From Puniceicoccales bacterium (GTDB taxonomy: Bacteria; Verrucomicrobiota; Verrucomicrobiia; Opitutales; JAIRKQ01): a stretch of DNA of 17,881 nt. This document shows positions 1-6,678 of the stretch, in pieces (the first letter of the stretch is position 1; each line of letters starts with the position of its first letter). The notes below the pieces were generated by a model. That model did not search any database. It was given only the letters and a program-made list of their open reading frames with translations, and was not told where the DNA came from. A program made the translations under genes and the position numbers. Location of the stretch: the NCBI GenBank assembly GCA_031289835.1, contig JAITOW010000020.1:1-17881 (forward strand), given 5' to 3'.

Positions 1-1541
1 TCCTGAGGGAGGACAAAGATCCGGCATTGACCGGCGATGATGTCCGCGAAGGTTTGACGGCAGTGATCTCGGTCAAGGTTCCGGAACCGAGATTTGAAGG
101 GCAAACGAAGACTAAGCTCTCCAACGGTGAGGTTGACGGGATTGTGCAGAAGGTCGTTGGCGACAAGCTGAAGTATATTTTCGAGACTAACCCGGCCGTT
201 GCGCGCAGGATCATCGACAAATGTATGAATGCCGCGCGCGCACGTGAAGCTGCCCGTAAGGCCCGGGAAACCGTGCGCAAGAGTGCGATGGCAACGGGTG
301 GATTACCGGGCAAATTGGCGGATTGCTCCGAAAAAGATCCGGCGCTGTGCGAATTATTCATAGTTGAAGGGGATTCTGCCGGCGGCTCAGCCAAGCAGGG
401 GCGTAACCGCAAAACACAGGCAATTTTGCCGCTGTTTGGGAAAATTATCAACGTTGAAAAGGCCCGCATCGACAAAGTTTTAAACAGTGAGGCTATTAGA
501 ATGATCATCACCGCATGCGGCACCGGAATCGGAAATTCGAACGATATCGGTGGATTTGATGCGGATAAATGCCGCTATCACAAAGTAATAATCATGACCG
601 ATGCCGATGTGGATGGCTCACACATCCAAACGCTGCTCCTGACGTTTTTCTTCAGGCAGATGCGGGAATTAATTGAGCGCGGGTACATTTACATCGCCCA
701 GCCGCCGCTGTACAAAATTAAGCGCAAGAAAAAGGAGCGGTACATCGAAAACGACGGCGAACTCAATAAAATTCTCCTCGAGCTTGGTTCCGAGGATGTG
801 TCGCTGATCCGCGCCGGTGACGGTCATTTGTTCGACCGGGAGCATTTGAGCAAAATTGTCGATGCGTTTTCCCGCTTGGAAATGCTTGGGCAGAGCCTGA
901 TTCGGCATAACTGTTCGCTGCCGAAGTATCTCGACCGGCACGAATGGGAGTCAAAAAAGCTGCCGAAATACATCGCACGCGTACGTACGGGGAGTGTGGA
1001 GGAGTTCAAATTTTTGTTCAACGAGGATACGCGCGCGGAGTTTTGTCGGGACAGTGACATGCTCGATGATACAACCGTGCAGGAGGTGACCGTTGGCGGC
1101 CAGGTGCTCCGGCGCAGGATTTCGATCCATGAAATTTACGAGGCCCCACAGTTGAGCGCGCTTCTGCTCGAATTGGAGCAGCTTGGCCTGGATATTTCGA
1201 CCTTTGAGCCCACGGAGCAGCCGCGCTACTTTCTGGTGGAGTCTGGCAATGGCGACGGCTCTAGGTTGGAGATGCATTCCGGCCTCGAAATGTTGGCCCA
1301 GGTGCGTACATTTGGGCGGCGCGGGCTGAGCATTCAGCGGTACAAAGGTTTGGGGGAAATGAATCCCAGCCAACTGGCTGAAACAACGATGGATCCGGCT
1401 AAACGAAAGCTCATACAAGTCAGCATCGCGGATGCGGCAGCCGCGGAGGCAACTTTTTCGATGCTGATGGGCGAGAACGTGGAGATTCGCCGCGCGTTCA
1501 TCGAGGACAATGCCCTGAACGCGCTTTACTTGGATATTTAA
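1..1541 (+). CDS. gyrB: DNA gyrase subunit B, 5'-truncated by the window edge
   Basis: Reading starts in frame at base 3, so the gene begins upstream; about 300 N-terminal residues (the GHKL ATPase domain) are missing compared with E. coli GyrB. The visible part opens at the end of the transducer domain (LTGDDVREGLTAVISVKVP). It then has the TOPRIM domain with EGDSAGGSAKQGRNRK and the metal-binding MTDADVDGSH, and ends with the conserved RRGLSIQRYKGLGEMNP block and a RRAFIEDNAL tail. A long insert of roughly 170 residues sits between TOPRIM and the tail, as in GyrB of E. coli and many Gram-negatives. GyrB with GyrA makes the A2B2 enzyme that introduces negative supercoils using ATP. One oddity: the LPLK/RGK motif next to the catalytic region reads LPLFGK here. 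gyrA follows after 8 bases, so the two are surely co-transcribed. A TTG at 27 is an internal codon, not the start. Confidence 0.98.
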   Translation, partial: LREDKDPALTGDDVREGLTAVISVKVPEPRFEGQTKTKLSNGEVDGIVQKVVGDKLKYIFETNPAVARRIIDKCMNAARAREAARKARETVRKSAMATGGLPGKLADCSEKDPALCELFIVEGDSAGGSAKQGRNRKTQAILPLFGKIINVEKARIDKVLNSEAIRMIITACGTGIGNSNDIGGFDADKCRYHKVIIMTDADVDGSHIQTLLLTFFFRQMRELIERGYIYIAQPPLYKIKRKKKERYIENDGELNKILLELGSEDVSLIRAGDGHLFDREHLSKIVDAFSRLEMLGQSLIRHNCSLPKYLDRHEWESKKLPKYIARVRTGSVEEFKFLFNEDTRAEFCRDSDMLDDTTVQEVTVGGQVLRRRISIHEIYEAPQLSALLLELEQLGLDISTFEPTEQPRYFLVESGNGDGSRLEMHSGLEMLAQVRTFGRRGLSIQRYKGLGEMNPSQLAETTMDPAKRKLIQVSIADAAAAEATFSMLMGENVEIRRAFIEDNALNALYLDI

Positions 1542-1549
1542 AGGTTACC

Positions 1550-3976
1550 ATGCACACCGATCACGACAAAACTGAGGTAAGCAACATCACCGATGTTATG
1601 AAGTCGGCCTACATCGACTACTCAATGTCCGTCATAGTCAGCCGGGCGCTGCCCGATGTGCGCGACGGTTTGAAGCCCGTTCAGCGCCGAATTTTATACG
1701 CCATGCTGCGGGAAGGCTTGCTATATTCGCGGCCATTTGACAAATGTGCCGGTGTTGTTGGCGAAGTTTTGAAGAATTATCACCCCCACGGCGATGCTTC
1801 CGTGTACGATACTTTGGTCCGCCTCGCGCAGAACTGGGTGATGCGTTATCCACTAATTTTTCCCCAGGGGAATTTTGGTTCGGTCGATGGCGATCCCGCC
1901 GCTGCCTACCGTTACACCGAATGTAAGCTGCAGAACGTTTCCGAGGATTTATTGAGGGACATCGACGAGGACACCGTTGATTTTGTGCCGAATTATAAGG
2001 AGAGCACGACGGAGCCGAGTGTCTTACCGGCGGCGCTGCCAAACTTATTGATGAACGGTTCAACGGGAATTGCCGTTGGCATGACGACGAATATTCCACC
2101 GCATAATCTCGGAGAGCTAATCGATGCAACCTGCAAAATAATTGACAACCCCGACGTCTCCATTGGGGAACTTTGTGCGATAATACGCGGTCCGGATTTT
2201 CCAACGGGGGGTGTGGTCGTCGGCACGGAAAGCATCAAACGCTACCTATCGACGGGGCGTAGCATCATTAAAATGCGCGGGGTTGTGGCGATCGAAGAGG
2301 GGCCAAATGGCAAGGAACAGATAGTCATAGGCGAGATTCCCTACGCCGTCAACAGGGCAGTGCTGGTTACGCGCATTGCGGAATTGATCCATGAAAAAGT
2401 TTTGGACGAAGTTAGCGACCTACGCGACGAATCGGACGAAAATACCCGCATCGTGATCGAGCTCAAGCGCGACGCCGTCACCCGCGTCGTGGTAAACAAA
2501 CTTTACAAAAATACCCAGCTCGAGTCATCCTTCGGCGTGATCATGCTAGCTCTACATCAGCGGCGTCCAAAACAGATGAACATCAAGGAATTGCTCGAAT
2601 GTTACGTCGAACACCGGCGCGAGGTCGTGACCCGTCGCACGGAATATCGCCTGCGCAAGGCCGAGACGCGCGCCCATATTCTTGCCGGATTTCAGATTGC
2701 CCTGGATAATCTGGATGAGTTTGTGCGCATCATTCGTGCGGCAAATAATCGCGAGGATGCAAAAATCGCGCTGATGTCGAAGTTCCCCCTAAGTGAACAG
2801 CAAACGGTGGCAATTCTGGAGCTGCGTCTGTACCAATTGACTGGCATGGAACGGGACAAGATCGATTCCGAGTTTGCCGAATTGCATAAAATCATTGAAA
2901 ATTACCGCGGCATTTTGGCCGATGATGAGGTTCTTCTCAGCGTCGTGAAGGAGGAATTGGTCCTCATGCGGGAAAAATACGCTTCCCCGCGCGTGACCAA
3001 CATCGAGGAAGATTCCGGCGAATTCAGGATTGAGGACGTCATCGCCAATGAGTGCTGCGCGGTGACGGTGACCAATAAGGGCTTTATTAAGCGTACGTCC
3101 GTAAGCTTGTATCGTTCGCAGAAGCGTGGCGGGAAAGGTGTGATCGGCGCCGGGCAGCACGATGAGGATTCCATCGAACACTTCTTCACCGCAAACACGC
3201 ACGATAACATCATGTTTGTGATGGACAGCGGGCGGGTATACGTCGAAAAGACCTATGAAATCCCCGATGGCTCGCGCATATCGAAGGGACGTGCGATCGT
3301 AAACCTGGTCGACATGCAACCGAATGAAAAAATCGCCGCGGTGCTCTGTTTCCAGGAATTTTTGCCGGATAAATATCTGGTGATCTGCACGAAAAACGGC
3401 GTTGTAAAAAAGACATGCCTCGAAGCCTACAAAAATGTTCGCCACAGCGGCATAGTAGGCATTCAGATCGATGAGGGCGATTCTTTGGTTGAGGCGGTTT
3501 TGACGAACGGCGCCAATGAGCTCGTCATGATTACCTCCCTTGGCATGTCCATCCGCTTCCATGAGACGGATCTGCGCAATCAGGGCCGGTCGACGCGCGG
3601 TGTCCGTGGAGTTTCCTTGAAAGGCGGAGATTCCGTTTGCGCAATGACCATGGTCGACGACAATGCGACCTTCCTTTTAGCGGCCGAAGATGGCCAAGGC
3701 AAGCGCTCGAAGTTTGACGAATATCGCCTGCAAAAACGTGGAGGTTCGGGCGTGATAGCGATGAGACTTCGCAAGGGTATCAAGTTAGCCGGAGCACTAA
3801 CCGTCAACGATTCCGATGAAATCATGCTGATCACCAATGGCGGGCAGGCGATACGTTCACCGATTAGCGGCATTCGTGTGATTGGTAGGACAACCCAGGG
3901 TGTACGCCTAATCGCGCTGTCAGGTGGCGATAGGCTGATCGGAATTTCCAGAATTCTCGATGTTCAAGATAAGTAG
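1550..3976 (+). CDS. gyrA: DNA gyrase subunit A
   Basis: This is the complete 808-residue DNA-cleaving subunit of gyrase. The N-terminal breakage-reunion domain starts with the conserved YIDYSMSVIVSRALPDVRDG. The quinolone-resistance-determining region HPHGDASVYDT is at residues 78-88, and the catalytic tyrosine is Tyr122 in AAAYRYTE, with the same numbering as E. coli. The C-terminal DNA-wrapping beta-pinwheel begins with the GyrA box QKRGGKG at residues 524-530 (consensus QRRGGKG), which marks it as gyrase rather than ParC. The protein is shorter than E. coli GyrA (875) because the acidic C-terminal tail is missing; it ends soon after the last pinwheel repeat. Position 83 is Ala and 84 is Ser, the reverse of E. 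coli and like Mycobacterium tuberculosis. The start has a good AAAGG site (1540-1544) five bases upstream and lies 8 bases after the gyrB stop, indicating an operon. Confidence 0.98.
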   Translation: MHTDHDKTEVSNITDVMKSAYIDYSMSVIVSRALPDVRDGLKPVQRRILYAMLREGLLYSRPFDKCAGVVGEVLKNYHPHGDASVYDTLVRLAQNWVMRYPLIFPQGNFGSVDGDPAAAYRYTECKLQNVSEDLLRDIDEDTVDFVPNYKESTTEPSVLPAALPNLLMNGSTGIAVGMTTNIPPHNLGELIDATCKIIDNPDVSIGELCAIIRGPDFPTGGVVVGTESIKRYLSTGRSIIKMRGVVAIEEGPNGKEQIVIGEIPYAVNRAVLVTRIAELIHEKVLDEVSDLRDESDENTRIVIELKRDAVTRVVVNKLYKNTQLESSFGVIMLALHQRRPKQMNIKELLECYVEHRREVVTRRTEYRLRKAETRAHILAGFQIALDNLDEFVRIIRAANNREDAKIALMSKFPLSEQQTVAILELRLYQLTGMERDKIDSEFAELHKIIENYRGILADDEVLLSVVKEELVLMREKYASPRVTNIEEDSGEFRIEDVIANECCAVTVTNKGFIKRTSVSLYRSQKRGGKGVIGAGQHDEDSIEHFFTANTHDNIMFVMDSGRVYVEKTYEIPDGSRISKGRAIVNLVDMQPNEKIAAVLCFQEFLPDKYLVICTKNGVVKKTCLEAYKNVRHSGIVGIQIDEGDSLVEAVLTNGANELVMITSLGMSIRFHETDLRNQGRSTRGVRGVSLKGGDSVCAMTMVDDNATFLLAAEDGQGKRSKFDEYRLQKRGGSGVIAMRLRKGIKLAGALTVNDSDEIMLITNGGQAIRSPISGIRVIGRTTQGVRLIALSGGDRLIGISRILDVQDK

Positions 3977-4049
3977 TACGCGTTCGAAGTTTTTTCCAAA
4001 AAAGCGTAATTGCTTGCGGTTAATCAAGTTCAAATGCTTTTTCAAAGCA
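3977..4049. terminator. Possible convergent terminator structures between gyrA and ogg
   Basis: The 78-bp convergent gap contains two AT-rich inverted repeats. One has TACGC (3977-3981) and GCGTA (4004-4008) enclosing a T6-CC-A6 run (3990-4003), with an 8-base bulge on one side. The other is TGCTTT-TTC-AAAGCA (4035-4049). Neither is the classical GC-rich hairpin plus T tract, so assignment as a bidirectional terminator rests mainly on position. Confidence 0.3.
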
Positions 4050-4054
4050 AAAGT

Positions 4055-4843
4055 TTACCTTTTTAGACTTCTCTGGTAAAAAAACATGTATTGCTGCACA
4101 ACTCCGGCGTACCCGGGGAAGCGTTCGATATCGAATTTTCCGTTGTACTGCCCGTCGATGATTCGGCGCATCCATGTGTCTACGGGAAATGCTCCCAATT
4201 TGTGCAAGCCATAGAGGGCGATGCAGTTGGCCACTTTTTCTCCTATCCCATTGAAACGTTTCACGTACTTGATTGCCTCTTCGTAGCCCAATGTTCTCAA
4301 GTGTTCGATGTCAAATTTTCCGCTATCCGCGGCTTTGGCGAGTTCCGCCAAATATTTTGCTCTGTATCCAAGACCAATGGATCGAAGGGACTCTTCGGTG
4401 TATTTTACCAATGCCTGGGGAGATGGGAATAAGCCTCCGTGAGGCGCACATAGTTTTTCGATGGTATTTTTGATTCGGGGGATATTGTTTCTCTGCGAAA
4501 TTATGAAACTCACCGCAACTTCCCAAACATCTTGCCTAAGAATCCTCAGTCCAAAGCCGTATTTAACGGCCCCATTCAAGTATAGGTCATTAAATTTTAG
4601 AATGGATTTTTTAATTTCGCCGTAGTCCCCTCTAAGGTCAAAATAATTTTCCCAAATATTCCGGTAATCTTCGGAGGAGCAATGAAAGGTGTGGGTAAAC
4701 TCGCTTGTTTGCTGAATTTTTAACACCTTCCCCAAAGCTGCGACCTGCCAAATATTTCCGGCGCCCAGCCTGTTTATGCGAAAACATTGTCCGGAGTTCG
4801 CTATTTGCCCTATGGAAAAGTCGTGGTTTTTTATCTCAATCAT
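4055..4843 (-). CDS. OGG1-type 8-oxoguanine DNA glycosylase/AP lyase
   Basis: A 262-residue protein of the HhH-GPD superfamily with the layout of eukaryotic OGG1 and its bacterial relatives. The N-terminal part (about residues 1-95) resembles the OGG N-domain, with the SGQCFR motif at 17-22. The helical glycosylase domain follows with VSFIISQRNN (111-120). A helix-hairpin-helix NGIGEKVANC (198-207) carries the predicted catalytic Lys203, matching Lys249 of human OGG1, and PVDTW (220-224) carries the catalytic Asp222, matching Asp268. These residues predict a bifunctional enzyme that removes 8-oxoguanine and nicks the abasic site. The alternative is an AlkA-type alkyl-base glycosylase, but AlkA lacks the catalytic lysine. 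The gene is convergent with gyrA and divergent from tyrS; its ATG has no clear Shine-Dalgarno. Family-level confidence is high; the exact lesion preference is inferred. Confidence 0.87.
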   Translation of the reverse strand: MIEIKNHDFSIGQIANSGQCFRINRLGAGNIWQVAALGKVLKIQQTSEFTHTFHCSSEDYRNIWENYFDLRGDYGEIKKSILKFNDLYLNGAVKYGFGLRILRQDVWEVAVSFIISQRNNIPRIKNTIEKLCAPHGGLFPSPQALVKYTEESLRSIGLGYRAKYLAELAKAADSGKFDIEHLRTLGYEEAIKYVKRFNGIGEKVANCIALYGLHKLGAFPVDTWMRRIIDGQYNGKFDIERFPGYAGVVQQYMFFYQRSLKR

Positions 4844-4923
4844 GCCGAATATAGTCCCGGTGCAAAAATATGAAAATTTTCACATCGAAATCCGTAGTTT
4901 TTCCCGATGCCCGTTGTTTGCAG

Positions 4924-4958
4924 TTGGAAGCTGCCCAATCCCTTTATATTTGTACAAT
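4924..4958. promoter_or_regulatory. Candidate divergent promoter region between ogg and tyrS
   Basis: The 201-bp divergent gap (4844-5044) must hold promoters for both genes. The best -10-like hexamers on the plus strand are TATATT (4945-4950) and TACAAT (4953-4958), below TTGGAA (4924-4929), but the spacings (15 and 23) are not ideal. The minus strand gives TATAAA (complement of 4943-4948) in the same place. An 8-bp palindrome TTGTACAA lies at 4950-4957. No T-box or other tyrosine-responsive leader could be recognised. Confidence 0.25.
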
Positions 4959-5044
4959 ACATCAGTTTTGGCCATTATTTTTTTTGGTTATTTTTCACTT
5001 TTAAGCTTGAAGTCATCACTAACTGTTCCAATCTCCGTGGATAA

Positions 5045-6214
5045 ATGGGCGATGAGGCTTTCAAGAAAATTTGCAGCGGTGTCGAAAATATAATTGGTGG
5101 CGATGAGTTGTGCGAAAAGTTGCGGGCGGGGAAGTGTTTAAAAGTCAAGCTCGGTGTCGATCCAACGCGTCCGGATCTCACCTTTGGCCACATGGTTGTT
5201 TTCAATAAGCTTAGGCAGTTTCAGGATCTCGGCCACGAAGCAATCTTGCTCATCGGCGATTATACGACGATTATTGGCGACCCCAGCGGCCGCTCAGAGA
5301 CAAGGCCCGTGCTCTCAAAGGAGCAAATAGAATACAATTCGTGCACCTATCTCGACCAGGCATTTAAGGTGTTGGACCCGGGGAAGACGACCGTGCGCAG
5401 AAATAGTGAGTGGTTTGGAGAGATGAGTTTCGAGGATGCTCTAAATCTGGCGCGCAGGATGACGGTTGCTCGCATGCTAGAGCGCGATGATTTTAGTAAG
5501 CGCTACGCCGAAGGTGTGCCAATCTCCATCGTTGAATTCCTTTACCCACTGCTGCAGGGGCAGGATTCCGTCGAGCTGTGCGCCGATGTTGAACTCGGTG
5601 GCAGTGACCAATTATTTAATCTGCTTGTCGGCCGAGCGCTGCAGAAGGATGTTGGGCAGAGCGAGCAGTGTGTGATAACGATGCCGCTGCTGGTTGGCCT
5701 CGATGGCAAGCGCAAAATGTCCAAAAGTTACAACAATTACATCTCGTTCAACGATTCTCCAAAGGACATGTTTGGAAAAATTATGTCCATACCTGACGAA
5801 ACGATGTACTTGTATTACAAGTACTTGCTATGGTGGGCAGATGATGAAATTTCAAAGCTTAGAGTGATGCACCCGATGGAATGCAAGGAACAGTTGGCCT
5901 ACACTTTGACCGCGAAATTTTTTGGCAGCGATGTCGCCGACCATGAATTGAAGCAGTTTGAAAACATTTTTTCCAAAAATGATCTTCCCGATGACATCGA
6001 GGAAATAATTGTTCCAGATTTTTGCGAAACCCTCTTCGAAGCGTTGTTTTCTTCCGGAAAATTTGCCAGTAAAAAGGAGCTCCATCGCCTGATCGACCAG
6101 GGGGGTGTCAAATTGGAGGGAACGAAATTAGTTGACGCCCGGGAAAAGTTTGGCAGAAAGGAAGAGTGGACTGTGGTTCAGGCTGGCAAGCGGTTGTTCT
6201 TTAAAATTAGGTGA
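5045..6214 (+). CDS. tyrS: Tyrosyl-tRNA synthetase (TyrZ-like class)
   Basis: This 389-residue class I synthetase charges tRNA-Tyr. The Rossmann catalytic domain has LGVDPTRPDLTFGHMVV (residues 36-52), which contains the HIGH-equivalent, followed by GDYTTIIGDPSGRS (71-84). The second ATP-binding signature is KMSKS at 224-228, the form of the TyrZ-like group rather than the KFGKT of E. coli-type TyrS. The last about 55 residues (KFASKKELHRLIDQGGVKL) form an S4 RNA-binding domain. The first His of the HIGH motif is replaced by Thr46 (T-F-G-H). A TAA immediately precedes the ATG in frame, so this is the first possible start of the frame; no Shine-Dalgarno is evident. The stop codon is 7 bases before the first P1 base of rnpB, which probably uses a promoter inside the tyrS 3' end. 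Confidence 0.96.
   Translation: MGDEAFKKICSGVENIIGGDELCEKLRAGKCLKVKLGVDPTRPDLTFGHMVVFNKLRQFQDLGHEAILLIGDYTTIIGDPSGRSETRPVLSKEQIEYNSCTYLDQAFKVLDPGKTTVRRNSEWFGEMSFEDALNLARRMTVARMLERDDFSKRYAEGVPISIVEFLYPLLQGQDSVELCADVELGGSDQLFNLLVGRALQKDVGQSEQCVITMPLLVGLDGKRKMSKSYNNYISFNDSPKDMFGKIMSIPDETMYLYYKYLLWWADDEISKLRVMHPMECKEQLAYTLTAKFFGSDVADHELKQFENIFSKNDLPDDIEEIIVPDFCETLFEALFSSGKFASKKELHRLIDQGGVKLEGTKLVDAREKFGRKEEWTVVQAGKRLFFKIR
6202..6207 (+). promoter_or_regulatory. Candidate -10 element for rnpB inside the tyrS end
   Basis: TAAAAT (five of six matches to TATAAT) overlaps the last codons of tyrS. It would place the transcription start at about 6214, just before the first base-paired segment of rnpB at 6222. 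No good -35 hexamer was found, so this is a positional inference; processing from a tyrS-rnpB transcript is the alternative. Confidence 0.35.
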
Positions 6215-6604
6215 AATTTTGGCGGGGCACGTGTTTGGGTACGTGTTCGCTCGTATGCGAGATGACGAGAGGAAAGTCCGGACACCACATGGCAGAATTC
6301 CGCATGAAAGTGCGGGCATGCATGCCATATCGTGCATGACGGATAGCGCAACAGAAAGTATTCAGCCTAGCGATAGGTTATGGTGAAATGGTGTGGTAAG
6401 AGCACACCGGCGTGGCAGCAATGTTACGCGCAGGGCAAGCCCAATTCGGTGCAAGACGGAATAGGGTGTCGAGTAGCCAGCTCAATGGCACCGGGTTCGT
6501 CGCACTTCCACTTGGAAGAATGTTGAATTAGATGAATGAACACGCGAACTTTCAGTTCGAACAGAATCCGGCTTATTCTCAAATTTGTGCCTCGCTCCAA
6601 AAAT
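6214..6604 (+). ncRNA. rnpB: RNase P RNA (bacterial type A)
   Basis: This is the catalytic RNA of RNase P, which removes 5' leaders from tRNA precursors. It has the universally conserved GAGGAAAGTCCGGAC (CR I, 6269-6283) and ACAGAATCCGGCTTA (CR V, 6561-6575), the two strands of helix P4. The terminal helix P1 is a 9-bp match between GCGGGGCAC (6222-6230) and GTGCCTCGC (6587-6595), with one G-U pair, and may continue into flanking AAATTTT/AAAATTT, so I drew the ends slightly wider than P1. Other landmarks are GGTAAGAGCACACCGG (near 6395-6410), GCAAGACGGAATAGG (near 6451-6465) and TTAGATGAATGAACACG (near 6527-6543). The P15-equivalent hairpin (6465-6492) lacks the GGU that usually pairs with tRNA CCA. 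No protein-coding interpretation is needed for this stretch. Confidence 0.95.
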
Positions 6605-6678
6605 TTTCAGACCAGATAAGGTGTTGCCAAATAATTTTGACAAAATACCCCCATGGGTGTTAGGAAGTTTTAGCTTGT

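Noticed and set aside
951..1418. A 155-codon open frame antisense to gyrB
   Set aside because: It lies wholly within conserved gyrB sequence and has no family resemblance.
2789..3562. A 257-codon open frame antisense to gyrA, and a 188-codon one at 1638-2204
   Set aside because: They mirror the gyrA codon pattern, have no recognisable protein features, and gyrA is certain in the opposite strand.
4015..4054. GTTCAAATGC resembling a tRNA T-loop after gyrA
   Set aside because: No acceptor, D or anticodon arm can be built around it.
6132..6386. An 84-codon frame over the tyrS end and rnpB
   Set aside because: The region is explained by tyrS and by conserved RNase P RNA; the translation has no protein character.
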